Source: a virus. From it: 64,000 nucleotides of DNA. Positions 33,270 to 41,884 of the stretch are shown here, one piece after another. The notes under the pieces are model-generated. The model was not told the origin of the DNA and made no database searches. It saw only the letters and a list, made by a program, of their open reading frames with translations. Both the position numbers and the translations under genes were made by a program. The first letter of the stretch is position 1, and each line of letters opens with the position of its first letter. The DNA lies in the IMG/VR virus record IMGVR_UViG_3300025000_000091, positions 1 to 64,000 of that record. The stretch is one strand, 5' to 3'.

Positions 33270-33674
33270 TTAACTTTGTTTATATTTTCTACCATTAATA
33301 TTAACTTCATATCCGTTATCTGTTTTTTTAACTTTTATTTCACCACCACCCCATTCTTCGACCTCTTCTGCCCATCCCAATAATTCGTTAATACTATTTT
33401 GAAATTGTAATCTTCTATTGTCTTCAAAATTGCAATCATTAAAAAATCCTTGACTTCTTTTTTTCTTAATTATTTTATCGACATCATTCGAGGTAAGAAA
33501 ATCAATAATTTTATAATTGGCACTAGCTTGTTTAATAATTTTACCAGTTTCTTTATCAATTAAAATTGCATGTTGATTGGATAATTTTCTTGTTATAACA
33601 AAAAGATTGGGATAATTTTCTTTTGTATATTTTCTTAGTTCTACCCCGCGCCAACAATTTTTATCAATAATCAT
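33270..33674 (-). CDS. Hypothetical protein
   Basis: 134 residues. An N-terminal beta-rich part (LFVITRKLSNQHAILIDKETGKII) is followed by helices and a C-terminal hairpin (EIKVKKTDNGYEVNINGRKY). No motif recognised. It lies between the clamp and the GNAT-like gene and starts right at the latter's stop. Confidence 0.5.
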   Translation of the reverse strand: MIIDKNCWRGVELRKYTKENYPNLFVITRKLSNQHAILIDKETGKIIKQASANYKIIDFLTSNDVDKIIKKKRSQGFFNDCNFEDNRRLQFQNSINELLGWAEEVEEWGGGEIKVKKTDNGYEVNINGRKYKQS

Positions 33675-34478
33675 TTATCTTCTCCAAGAATAAATTTTTC
33701 TTACATATAAGGGGTTCATTTTATCTTTATAAAATTTTAACCCTTCATTATCAATTATCCCGCCATCATTTACAATCTTTCCTTTTCCAATTATTTCCTC
33801 ATCAAGATAAAATAAAAGTCTTGAAAATTCATTTAAAAATGGTTGTTTGGGATCAGAAAAATTAAAACGAAAATTAATAAATTGATAATTTTCATCCCAA
33901 ACATTTATCGCAACTAATTCCTCGGGTAGAAGGAAAACCCCCTTTCTGTTTTCCCCTTCAAAACAACATTTCAAAATTGCTTCTTCGTCTTGAATATTAA
34001 TCCTATTTTTATTGAAACTTAACCAATTTATTAAAAGATCAGTTAATAATAGTTCATCATTTTCATTTAAGGGACGGTATATAAATTTATTTTCTCTTGG
34101 CCATTTCCTTGAATTTTTACGAAAGCAAGCCCAACCACCACCAGCCATATTTTGAAATCGAGAAGGATTATAAAAATATTCAAAATCAAGAAATTCTCTT
34201 TTATATCCTTGAATATCTTTTTTATCAAAATCCGACCAAATACGTCTTGGATTATTTGACAAGTCAATTTCAAAAGTATTAATATTTATTGGAGGAAAGA
34301 TTAAAATATCGTCATCATAACATTCAATAATATTATTGTCGATAACAATATCAATATCAAGTAAATCAAGATATTCTTTTGAACACCAAAAATTAGGTGT
34401 TATCTTCCCCATCTCCAGAATTTCCAGAAATGTTTCCGAAGAAACCACTTGTTTTTGGAATTTTCTTTTTGTTTCCAC
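33675..34478 (-). CDS. GNAT-like acyltransferase-fold protein
   Basis: 267 residues from GTG 34478; an ATG at 34412 gives 245 residues and less overlap with the small gene upstream. The C-terminal half (INFRFNFSDPKQPFLNEF...KIVNDGGIIDNEGLKFYKDKMNP) resembles the end of GNAT/DUF2156-type folds, with NDGG and GLKFYK. Related phage proteins accompany nucleic-acid modification genes. It is the last gene of the radical SAM/PLP group. The acyl donor is unknown. Confidence 0.5.
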   Translation of the reverse strand: METKRKFQKQVVSSETFLEILEMGKITPNFWCSKEYLDLLDIDIVIDNNIIECYDDDILIFPPININTFEIDLSNNPRRIWSDFDKKDIQGYKREFLDFEYFYNPSRFQNMAGGGWACFRKNSRKWPRENKFIYRPLNENDELLLTDLLINWLSFNKNRINIQDEEAILKCCFEGENRKGVFLLPEELVAINVWDENYQFINFRFNFSDPKQPFLNEFSRLLFYLDEEIIGKGKIVNDGGIIDNEGLKFYKDKMNPLYVRKIYSWRR

Positions 34479-34566
34479 AATTACTCTTTTTGCCGTCTTT
34501 TTTATTCAAAAGAGTCTGAATCAATTTCTTACTTACTCCGCCTGACTTTCTGCTCTTCCCGCCCAT
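34393..34566 (-). CDS. 57-residue basic Gly/Ser/Lys-rich protein
   Basis: ATG behind a very strong caggaggtag, and stop TAA at 34395-34393. The sequence opens MGGKSRKSGGVSKKLIQTLLNKK and ends GFFGNISGNSGDGEDN. Similar short basic proteins occur in other phages. It overlaps the possible N-terminus of the GNAT-like gene in another frame, which favours the later start for that gene. Confidence 0.55.
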   Translation of the reverse strand: MGGKSRKSGGVSKKLIQTLLNKKDGKKSNCGNKKKIPKTSGFFGNISGNSGDGEDNT

Positions 34567-35314
34567 CTTCTACCTCCTGACTTCTCGTAATGTTTGAAAG
34601 TTCATCGTATCGGCAACAAGAAATAAATCCTGACATATTTACAGTATTGCTCAACCCTTTGATATAAATATAATCAGATTTATCGTCATTGAAAAAATTA
34701 AAATTGACTTGATCTTGAAAAATAAACAAAGAAGTAAAATCATTTGTTCTGATCCCAATAGGACCAAAATCACTTATTTTTTTATCAACATCAATCCCAA
34801 ATCCGCTTGCACTCTTATCCTTTGAAATCTCAATAATGGAACCACTATAAATATCACGCTGAACCATATACAATTTCCCATTTTCTCCACGAAATTCAAT
34901 ATGGCTCAATCCATCTTCCAAAAGGCTCAAAATAGTTTTGGGAATAATCACTTCGTTATCAGCTTCTTCTGTGTCGTATGAAAGATAAAGTTTTTCAATT
35001 TCTTCAGGAGTTGAATCAGGAATCCGGCAACTTTTTTCTCGCAAATACCCGCCTTCTTTAGTAATGAAAACAATATTCCCATCTCTTTCTTCAAATTCCC
35101 TGCTATCATAATCATTTGCCCGGAAGGCAACAGGATGATCAAATGGTGTTTCAAATTTTCTTAAAAAGAATCTCAAAAGAACTGTGGAATCACTGTTAAG
35201 AATATAAATTTTGTTTTTGATTGCATAAATTGAATTACGAAGTTTCCCGGATTGATCCATAGAAACTGCAAGTGAAAATATTTCTTCAACCAATTTTGAA
35301 ATTTTCTTTCCCAT
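34529..35314 (-). CDS. Hypothetical protein, possibly clamp-like
   Basis: 261 residues behind caggagaat. Strand-rich with repeated acidic turns; the end NTVNMSGFISCCRYDEL and the middle PFDHPVAFRANDYDS have some flavour of sliding-clamp-like folds, but I cannot assign it. It lies between the first radical SAM gene and the GNAT-like gene. Confidence 0.45.
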   Translation of the reverse strand: MGKKISKLVEEIFSLAVSMDQSGKLRNSIYAIKNKIYILNSDSTVLLRFFLRKFETPFDHPVAFRANDYDSREFEERDGNIVFITKEGGYLREKSCRIPDSTPEEIEKLYLSYDTEEADNEVIIPKTILSLLEDGLSHIEFRGENGKLYMVQRDIYSGSIIEISKDKSASGFGIDVDKKISDFGPIGIRTNDFTSLFIFQDQVNFNFFNDDKSDYIYIKGLSNTVNMSGFISCCRYDELSNITRSQEVEDGREEQKVRRSK

Positions 35315-35327
35315 TTTATTCTCCTGA

Positions 35328-36728
35328 TTAAATGATAGAATTTAAAATATCAAGTCTAAAGTCACTTTGTTTAACGAATTTCCATATTAATCCGTTTTCA
35401 TCTATTCCAACAGCTTCCATTCCTTTTGCCCAAGAATGACTATAAGCATTATTCCCGTCGCAATTCCAAAGTTGTTTTACATCTGCTTTGATTTTTTCAG
35501 TAAGAAACCCGCCCTTTCCTTCAACAAATTTTTCAAACTCAAACCAATTTACCGGCTTTCCATTTTGTTGTTGAATGTATCTTGAAGCCCAAACTGTACA
35601 CCCATAATTATATCCATCTCCAAACCAATCTTCAACCTCACAACAAACCGTTTGATTATTTTGAGGAGTATTACCCATGTCAAATGTCGAGCAACTAAAT
35701 CCTTGTTTCTGAAAAATATCCATAAAAGAACCAAGCAATAATGATCCTATTGCCTGAGAGTCACAACCAAGAAGAAATAATCTTTCAAAATCATATCCCT
35801 CAGAAACAAAAGCGGATCGAATACCGGGATTATGGGCGGTATAACTATATGTATCAAATGTTATGTTTTTAATCCCAGCATCTTTAAGTTGAGAAATATA
35901 ATCTTCAACATCGTCCTTATTATCATTTACAAACAATAAAAATGGCTCAATTCTTGCAACAACTCTTACTCCAGCATCCACCAATTTTTTCCCGGCTTCT
36001 ATTCTTTTTTTGAATGTCGGGGCACCTGGTTCAAGTTTTTTCAATATTCCTTCATTTGAGGAAATCATTGTAATATGGACGGCAGCCTTCCCTTTGTTAT
36101 CCGCCAATGCCCGCAAATATTCTTCCCTTGCTACAAGATCAGATTTGGTATTAATCATTACAGGATAATCAACATTGGCAAGATATTGAAGCAACTCCAA
36201 ACTTATCCCCTTCTTTCCTTCCGCATAAAGGAAATCTTCAAAACGAATTCCAAACCTTATAGGAATTTCCATTGCGAGGGCTTTTTTAATATCAGAAAGC
36301 TCTTTAGGATTTTGCCCCCTACTCCCCATTAATTTATCAAGTTCTGTTTTATAAAAATCGGGATTACAATGGCGGTATCCCATTGTTTTGGAATTATCAA
36401 AAAAGGCGGTATAAAGGCTGGCCCGGAAAGCATTAGCAAAACAATAAATACATTTGAAGGGACATATAAGTCCGTCCCAAACATCCAAATTCAGCGGCAT
36501 AGGGCAAGCAGCAGCCCTGATAGATATTTCCAGAAAACTGTTTACTGTTTCAGTATTTAACAATCTTTCTTGTTTTACCCATTCCTTATTCTTAATATTG
36601 AATTGATGGTATCCTGTTTTCCTCCCCTTTTCCTTAACAGCATCCACTATATTCTTATCAAGTTTTAATCTTGTTTGACGAGGAATGATTTTGCTAACAA
36701 TTTTTCTCAATTCATAATAATCAATCAT
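35328..36728 (-). CDS. SPL-like radical SAM enzyme 1
   Basis: 466 residues from the ATG behind aggataaaat. CPFKCIYC (Cys 89, 93, 96) binds the 4Fe-4S cluster, and CFANAFRASLYTAFF follows as in spore-photoproduct-lyase-like enzymes. The TIM-barrel core continues with GIRFEDFLYAEGKKG, VMINTKSDLV and VARIEPFLLF. The C-terminal third has several Cys (GCDSQ, TVCCEVEDW, YGCTVW) that may hold a second metal site. Spore photoproduct lyase repairs a thymine dimer; whether this enzyme touches DNA is not known. Confidence 0.8.
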   Translation of the reverse strand: MIDYYELRKIVSKIIPRQTRLKLDKNIVDAVKEKGRKTGYHQFNIKNKEWVKQERLLNTETVNSFLEISIRAAACPMPLNLDVWDGLICPFKCIYCFANAFRASLYTAFFDNSKTMGYRHCNPDFYKTELDKLMGSRGQNPKELSDIKKALAMEIPIRFGIRFEDFLYAEGKKGISLELLQYLANVDYPVMINTKSDLVAREEYLRALADNKGKAAVHITMISSNEGILKKLEPGAPTFKKRIEAGKKLVDAGVRVVARIEPFLLFVNDNKDDVEDYISQLKDAGIKNITFDTYSYTAHNPGIRSAFVSEGYDFERLFLLGCDSQAIGSLLLGSFMDIFQKQGFSCSTFDMGNTPQNNQTVCCEVEDWFGDGYNYGCTVWASRYIQQQNGKPVNWFEFEKFVEGKGGFLTEKIKADVKQLWNCDGNNAYSHSWAKGMEAVGIDENGLIWKFVKQSDFRLDILNSII

Positions 36729-36732
36729 TATT

Positions 36733-37578
36733 TTATCCTTTAAATTCTTTTGGCAAGGCTCCAATATTCCAAAATAATATTGGTTTTTTAAGTTTATTTA
36801 TGTTGTTTAAAAGCCATTCCCACGCTTTCAAATCATACCAAGGATGACAAGGAAACAATTGTTCAATATTACTTCTTTCTGTATATTCCCAGCCTTCATC
36901 AATTAATTCAAAATCCCTTTTAAAAAAACCGTTTTGAGTAAATCCGCCAATATCCTCGATATGATGTATCTTATTTTGAACATTACAGGAACGGGTTATG
37001 ATTCCGTAAATTTTAGCATCATTAAATGCCTTAATGACTCCTGCCCCAATAGTTCCACTTCCTATACACAAAATAATTGTATTAAATTTTATTTTTGAAT
37101 TTGCTCTTGTCCAAATGGCTTCTTCATATGTTGCATCAATTGTTTCAGGAAATTTCAATCCAAGCGGCAATAGGTATGAATTTTTATATTTGTTTTTGAG
37201 TTTCTTTTTTGAAATATACCAATTGACCTTGGCTCTACCGGCCTGAATAGGAATTATTTCTGCTTCAAATTCTCGCCATTGATTTCTATGAAAATCAAGT
37301 AATGGCTGTTTTGTTTTGTATTGAGGATCAAAAATTATACATTTTAAACCGATTTTTTTACAGGCCCAGGCTACTCCCCAGCCAGCCATAGAAATATTCG
37401 TTTCTGTATATCCTATATGGATAAAACCTGCTTGTTTTAATCGGCTTAATACCGGGATTAATCCTCTAATTTTTGAAAAGGTTGGGCCATTATCGGAAAC
37501 AATTTTATCTTCTCTTTTAACATAAACAATATGATTATCAATTTTATATAATTCTATCGGGGTATGATTAAATATCAT
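36733..37578 (-). CDS. PLP-dependent enzyme, fold type II
   Basis: 281 residues from the ATG behind ggggtata. VKREDKIVSDNGPTFSKIRG places the PLP Lys at residue 36, as in threonine synthase, ACC-deaminase and desulfhydrase relatives. GYTETNISMAGWGVAWACKKIGLKCIIF is the substrate-binding segment, and CIGSGTIGAG (171-180) the phosphate loop. Such enzymes act at the beta or gamma carbon of amino acids. It sits between two radical SAM genes with overlapping ends. Substrate unknown. Confidence 0.8.
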   Translation of the reverse strand: MIFNHTPIELYKIDNHIVYVKREDKIVSDNGPTFSKIRGLIPVLSRLKQAGFIHIGYTETNISMAGWGVAWACKKIGLKCIIFDPQYKTKQPLLDFHRNQWREFEAEIIPIQAGRAKVNWYISKKKLKNKYKNSYLLPLGLKFPETIDATYEEAIWTRANSKIKFNTIILCIGSGTIGAGVIKAFNDAKIYGIITRSCNVQNKIHHIEDIGGFTQNGFFKRDFELIDEGWEYTERSNIEQLFPCHPWYDLKAWEWLLNNINKLKKPILFWNIGALPKEFKG

Positions 37579-38623
37579 TATATACCCCGGAATCAAATAA
37601 TGTATAAAATTTTGATGATTTTTCCGAAACTATTTTCTTTCCTTCTTCATAATCTCCAGAGCCATCAAAAGACTGATCAAAAAATTCTTCTTGTTTAACC
37701 CCTTCTTGGATTTTCTTTTTCCAAAAATGAGTATTAAATGTTGTTGGGGTAGGAACATTTATTCCGCAACAAGTATTCGCCTTTTCAATCCATTTAGGCC
37801 CGGTATTAACAAAATCAGGACAACCAAGGATGATATTGTGTTTTTGAGAAATTTCCATTAATTTCCTCAAAATTCTTTTCCATTGTCGATCCTGATTCAT
37901 AAACCATATTTTTTCAATATCTAACCCAATACTATGAAAATTTTTCGCCACATGATCATTAAAATGAAGGTTGTACGTATTGTAACTTTTGATATTATAA
38001 TTTTTTAACAACTTGACGGCATCTTCAAATTCAGATATTTTATGAAAACCAGGAATAAATGGTTCTCCATTTATTCCTCCCGGAATTCCTTGTTTAATCC
38101 ATTTTGATAAATGCTCAAGCCTTTCCAATGGGGAATTTGTTCTTTTCCGCTCCAAAATTTCCCAATCCCTTTCAAGGCCAGGGGAAACAACAGGCATTAT
38201 TGTTATGAGTTTCTTTTGAGCTGCCTTAAAAATTAGGCTTTCGTAATTCAACAAAACATCTGTGTGCATTGTTTGAATTACAAAAGACCAATTATGTTTA
38301 ATCAAAATTTCAAAAATCTTTTTGCTTACTTGTTTTTGAAGTTCAATTTTTTGGAAAGGATCGGTTTTATTACCCCAACGAATTGTTTTTTTATTGGCAA
38401 GGCAATGCGCAATTGGGGATTTAGGATTTTTATTTAATACCCCATTTCTCAATTTAATATCTAATTCTTCTGGGGAGGTTGGGCGAAGGTCTTGCCCCCA
38501 GGTTCTGTTTAATCTGCGCAGATAGCAATGATGACAGTTTGTTAAACAGTTCCAATAACTGTCAAGTGAAAAAGAGAGGGGGCAATATACACTGTCCCCT
38601 CTCACATTTAATCCGTGACCCAT
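37568..38623 (-). CDS. SPL-like radical SAM enzyme 2
   Basis: 351 residues. YWNCLTNCHHCYL (Cys 26, 30, 33) is the CxxxCxxC cluster site, followed by RLNRTWGQDLRP. IRWGNKTDPFQ and VIQTMHTDVLL follow, a pattern shared with SPL-like proteins. It differs clearly from the other SPL-like copy, so the pair is not a recent duplication. A terminator-like hairpin lies inside its first 20 codons. Confidence 0.8.
   Translation of the reverse strand: MGHGLNVRGDSVYCPLSFSLDSYWNCLTNCHHCYLRRLNRTWGQDLRPTSPEELDIKLRNGVLNKNPKSPIAHCLANKKTIRWGNKTDPFQKIELQKQVSKKIFEILIKHNWSFVIQTMHTDVLLNYESLIFKAAQKKLITIMPVVSPGLERDWEILERKRTNSPLERLEHLSKWIKQGIPGGINGEPFIPGFHKISEFEDAVKLLKNYNIKSYNTYNLHFNDHVAKNFHSIGLDIEKIWFMNQDRQWKRILRKLMEISQKHNIILGCPDFVNTGPKWIEKANTCCGINVPTPTTFNTHFWKKKIQEGVKQEEFFDQSFDGSGDYEEGKKIVSEKSSKFYTLFDSGVYNDI
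38569..38603 (-). terminator. Terminator-like hairpin inside the radical SAM 2 gene start
   Basis: On the - strand GAGAGGGG (38603-38596) pairs perfectly with CCCCTCTC (38581-38574) over a 14-nt loop and is followed by TTTTT (38573-38569). It encodes part of the protein start, yet has the form of an intrinsic terminator, so it could attenuate transcription into the radical SAM/PLP group. Confidence 0.55.
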
Positions 38624-39384
38624 TACTCCACAATGGTAACGGTATTGCCTTCGACAGTTACAACGCCGTATGCGGCAAGAACCGCAAGGCCCTGGCTACA
38701 AATCCAGGCAGCTTCTTTTTCATTATCCTTGCCACCCTTCTCGATAAAAAGGCGGTTGGATTCAGAAATAATTTCTGCCTTGGCAGTATTCCCGGCCTTG
38801 ATGGCATCCGCTAAGGACTGCGCCCTGGTATAACGCTTTTCACCTGAAGATTTCTTAGGTGTCTTGGTAGCATTCGCCATTTTTACAGGCCGACCCTCAG
38901 TGGCCAGCTTCTGGAGCTTCTCAACCACATAGTCACGGCATTTCTTCAAGTCCTTCAGGAAGGGCGGGGCAATCCGAACACCCATTTCCTTGGCAATAGC
39001 CTGAAGTTCGGCAACTTTCTTGGCAACCTTGGCAGATTTTACAGCAGCAGTGGTATCAATCTTTTCGGTCTCAACCGGCTCGCCCTGTTCTCGCTCTTCG
39101 GCATCAGTCATTCCGGTTTCTTCGTTACCCTCTTCGCCGCCTGCCGTACCACCCATTGATTCCGGCAAGTCAGCACCAATAGTCTTTAGGGTCGCAAGCG
39201 TTTCCTCGGACATCTCATCATCATCGGCCAGCAGGGTGCTGGCTTCCCGGATTTTCTGATCAAGCACCTTGGCATTTGCCTTGATATCAATGCGCTGCTT
39301 GTCATCTTCCTCAAACAGCACATCATTAAGCTCCTTGGCTGCCTTGACCAATTCACCCCTCGTTACCGTTTCCTTCTCACTCAT
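38623..39384 (-). CDS. Conserved phage early protein, acidic with C-terminal domain
   Basis: 253 residues from the ATG behind ggaggaaacc. The N-terminus TRGELVKAAKELNDVL is common to phage proteins encoded near replication genes. A long acidic linker follows, then a basic middle (KKVAELQAIAKEMGVRI) and a C-terminal helical domain ending YGVVTVEGNTVTI, perhaps a winged helix. GC content is higher than in its neighbours. Role unknown; DNA binding is possible. Confidence 0.55.
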   Translation of the reverse strand: MSEKETVTRGELVKAAKELNDVLFEEDDKQRIDIKANAKVLDQKIREASTLLADDDEMSEETLATLKTIGADLPESMGGTAGGEEGNEETGMTDAEEREQGEPVETEKIDTTAAVKSAKVAKKVAELQAIAKEMGVRIAPPFLKDLKKCRDYVVEKLQKLATEGRPVKMANATKTPKKSSGEKRYTRAQSLADAIKAGNTAKAEIISESNRLFIEKGGKDNEKEAAWICSQGLAVLAAYGVVTVEGNTVTIVE

Positions 39385-39392
39385 GGTTTCCT

Positions 39393-39490
39393 CCAAAATA
39401 TTTTGGTTTAAATATTGTCTGCATCTTGCCGACAACCTATTGTCACTATTATTATACTGAAAAATATAAAAAAACTACCAAAATATTTTG
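39393..39490 (-). repeat. Two copies of an AT palindrome in a promoter region
   Basis: CCAAAATATTTTGG, a perfect 14-bp palindrome, lies at 39393-39406 next to the Shine-Dalgarno of the downstream gene. A 13-base copy lies at 39478-39490 upstream of the TATAAT at 39456-39451. The pair brackets the putative promoter, the layout of an operator. Confidence 0.6.
39451..39473 (-). promoter_or_regulatory. Promoter-like AGTATAATA element
   Basis: TATAAT at 39456-39451 on the - strand in the context CAGTATAATA, with a T-run 11 nt upstream, in the 123-bp gap between the helicase gene and the acidic protein gene. Flanked by the palindrome pair. Confidence 0.55.
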
Positions 39491-39507
39491 CTTTTTATTA
39501 TTTTTTT

Positions 39508-41037
39508 TTAATAACTCCCCAAAAATGCCCGGCCAATCTCCAATCTCTGAAGGACTGTAACATATTTTTTACCCCGTTTCCCGGACCTCACCATCAACTG
39601 ATTTATCCTAAATAACCCCAGCTCTGCTTCATCGTCAGTCTGATTCAAACCAAAAAAGGCTGTTGCATGTGAATATTTCCGTTTATCTTCCGAATAGTTA
39701 TCTAGTGAAATCCATTCTTTCCCAAGAGCTTTCCCATCTGCCTGGGTAACAGCGGCAATGAATGCATTCCGCCGATGGGCCATAGCCCTTAATTTTTTCC
39801 ATTTAGAATTTTCCCCATGCCGGAAATCCTTACGTTGATCATCCTTTTCTGTAGCCATAATATCGGGATAATCAACCAAAATTACATCGACTTCAAATCC
39901 TTCCTGTTTCCATTCATCTAATTTATTATCAATCATCCTGGTGGTTAATGTATCCGCCGGATATTCAGCAAATCTCCATTTTCCACCCCTGAATGTTTTT
40001 ACAAATTTACGTTCAATTTCATATCCTTCTTTCCAAGTCAATGGTTCACATTTTTCCTTTATTCTAAACCAGGGGGCACCAATATATTCATGGGTGCCAG
40101 CACATTTGGCACATGGTATATGATCTGAATAGGTTTTAAATGCCGGTAAATAATTCTTGGCTAATCCCTCAAGTTTAAATGGCTTCTTTTCCTCGATAAA
40201 TGGGCTGTTTCCAGGAGCAGATTGGCATTCTCCTGTTTGATTTTTCCAGCAATCAGCAACAGGTATTAATAATTCTTTACAAAATTCAACTTCATTGCTT
40301 CTCCTTGCCAGATGGATATATTTTCTTAATTCCATTTCTTCCCGGTTCATATCCCCAGCAGCGAAAAAGGCAACATTCCTCCCATTTTTCATGGCTTGAA
40401 AGGCAATGTCCATCAAGATCCAGGTTTTGCCAACTTTCTCTTGCCCAAGAAATCCAACAAAGCCACCTTTTACAAAATGCCTATTCAATAAATTTCCTAA
40501 TTTCCCAGGATATTCAATTATTGATTCGGAAACTTCCTCGAATATTTTTCTTGTTCGATCAATATTATCGGCAAAGAAATCGGGATCGGATTTTTCTTCC
40601 TTTTCAAAAGGGGAATATTTTTCAATTATTGATTTTGCTTGTGATAAATCACCTTGCTCTGCAAGCTGCTTGATTTCATCAGCAAGTTTTATTACCTTTT
40701 GTTCATCAAAATAATTTATTGTTTCATCAATTAATGCAGAAAAGGAATATTCATTGGTTTCATATTCCCCCGAAAGGCTGGTTAAAATATCGTCAATATC
40801 TTCAATTTGTTCTTGGGTAAGGATATTTCGTCTTTTATATGATCCAAAAATTAATTCAATATCTCTTTGTGGTGATTTATTATGAGTATTGAAATGACGA
40901 ATACACCATGAAGCAATGGTATTTGCCGCTTGGGATTGAAAATATTGATCTTGAAATTTTTCAGAAATAAATCTTAGAAATTCATCATTGGTAATCAGGC
41001 CAATAATGATTCTTCTTTCGATAAATTGCTCAGACAT
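39508..41037 (-). CDS. Replicative helicase, DnaB-like with Cys-rich insert
   Basis: 509 residues. The N-terminal helical domain (to about 110) is DnaB-like. The RecA-type motor has a divergent Walker A GQEKVGKT (198-205) and Walker B VILVDYPD. Between them lies an insert of about 130 residues with Cys 263, 271, 309 and 312 that probably binds zinc. It unwinds DNA ahead of the phage polymerase. Its loader is encoded nearby at 42048. Confidence 0.8.
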   Translation of the reverse strand: MSEQFIERRIIIGLITNDEFLRFISEKFQDQYFQSQAANTIASWCIRHFNTHNKSPQRDIELIFGSYKRRNILTQEQIEDIDDILTSLSGEYETNEYSFSALIDETINYFDEQKVIKLADEIKQLAEQGDLSQAKSIIEKYSPFEKEEKSDPDFFADNIDRTRKIFEEVSESIIEYPGKLGNLLNRHFVKGGFVGFLGQEKVGKTWILMDIAFQAMKNGRNVAFFAAGDMNREEMELRKYIHLARRSNEVEFCKELLIPVADCWKNQTGECQSAPGNSPFIEEKKPFKLEGLAKNYLPAFKTYSDHIPCAKCAGTHEYIGAPWFRIKEKCEPLTWKEGYEIERKFVKTFRGGKWRFAEYPADTLTTRMIDNKLDEWKQEGFEVDVILVDYPDIMATEKDDQRKDFRHGENSKWKKLRAMAHRRNAFIAAVTQADGKALGKEWISLDNYSEDKRKYSHATAFFGLNQTDDEAELGLFRINQLMVRSGKRGKKYVTVLQRLEIGRAFLGSY

Positions 41038-41264
41038 TACGGTTGTCCTGGCCTTGCATATCCTTGATTTTTATTTTGGCAATGAGGATTATCACCAATT
41101 TTATTCACAGTTGCTAAACAGCTAAGGCAGAATTTACGGGCAGGAAGTTGACCAGTCCAGAACAATTTAACTTGATGTTTCTTTTTACATCTTGGGCAAA
41201 TGCAATCAGTCAATACTGATTCCTTTAAAAGTATATCACTGCAATCTCCTTTCTTTCTTGCCAT
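41037..41264 (-). CDS. Small zinc-finger protein
   Basis: 75 residues with CICPRCKKKH and FCLSCLA, a two-knuckle zinc site, behind aaggaggg. Its stop overlaps the helicase start, so translation is coupled. Unknown role. Confidence 0.6.
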   Translation of the reverse strand: MARKKGDCSDILLKESVLTDCICPRCKKKHQVKLFWTGQLPARKFCLSCLATVNKIGDNPHCQNKNQGYARPGQP

Positions 41265-41281
41265 TTTCCCTCCTTAAATTC

Positions 41282-41317
41282 AAAAATAGGCCGGGAGTTT
41301 TTAATTTCCTCCCGGCC
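41282..41317 (-). terminator. Strong intrinsic terminator upstream of the helicase gene pair
   Basis: GGCCGGGAG (41317-41309 on the - strand) pairs with CTCCCGGCC (41297-41289) and is followed by TATTTTTG. It separates the transcript of the 58- and 91-residue genes from the helicase unit. The stretch 41318-41419 contains only a weak second hairpin and no gene that I can support. Confidence 0.85.
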
Positions 41318-41419
41318 AAATTCATTCCGAATCAAACCAATTTTGATTGAAGACAATTGCAATTTCCTAAATTGCTTTTTTATTTTTCCATAGGCATTTT
41401 CTCCTTTATAAATTTTAAG

Positions 41420-41596
41420 TTAATCCTTGATATGTTCAAAAACTTTATCCTCTTTAAGCCACATTCCATCCTGTTTTGTTTGGACAAAATATTTTTGTCC
41501 ACCTTCATCAAAACCAAGCATAGAAATAATTCCTGAATCACCAAAAACAGTTGTTACCAATTGATCAAGATCATATTTAAATTTAATATCTGGCAT
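41420..41596 (-). CDS. Hypothetical 58-residue protein
   Basis: Starts at the ATG behind ggaggattca. YDLDQLVTTVFGDSGIISMLGFDEGGQKYFVQTKQDGMWLKED looks like a small SH3-type barrel of the kind found in many phage early proteins. Not assigned. Confidence 0.6.
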   Translation of the reverse strand: MPDIKFKYDLDQLVTTVFGDSGIISMLGFDEGGQKYFVQTKQDGMWLKEDKVFEHIKD

Positions 41597-41608
41597 TGAA
41601 TCCTCCAA

Positions 41609-41884
41609 TTATTCTTTTTCTTTTATAAATTTTGGTTTTACCCAATCAGGGTATAAAATCACTTCCCCATCTGCTGCATTTACTTCTCCAAGGCAACGCA
41701 TATCAAGTGAATTAAGGACAGAAAGCAATCTTGCATCACAATAAGTTAAATATTCTTCCAATTTGATTTCAAGTTCTTCCTGATTTTTTGCCTTATTGAT
41801 TTTATCAAGATAATTTTCGGTAAATAACGCTCCTATTCCAAATCCAATAACAAATATTGAAATATAATTCCAGGTTATTTTCAT
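41609..41884 (-). CDS. Membrane-anchored hypothetical protein
   Basis: 91 residues with one membrane segment (YISIFVIGFGIGALF) at the N-terminus followed by a helical charged part. Stops just before the 58-residue gene. Unknown function. Confidence 0.55.
   Translation of the reverse strand: MKITWNYISIFVIGFGIGALFTENYLDKINKAKNQEELEIKLEEYLTYCDARLLSVLNSLDMRCLGEVNAADGEVILYPDWVKPKFIKEKE

Noticed and set aside
34529-35314. Second sliding clamp
   Set aside because: Some strand patterns are clamp-like, but I could not trace three domains or a clamp motif, so it is left as hypothetical rather than called a clamp.
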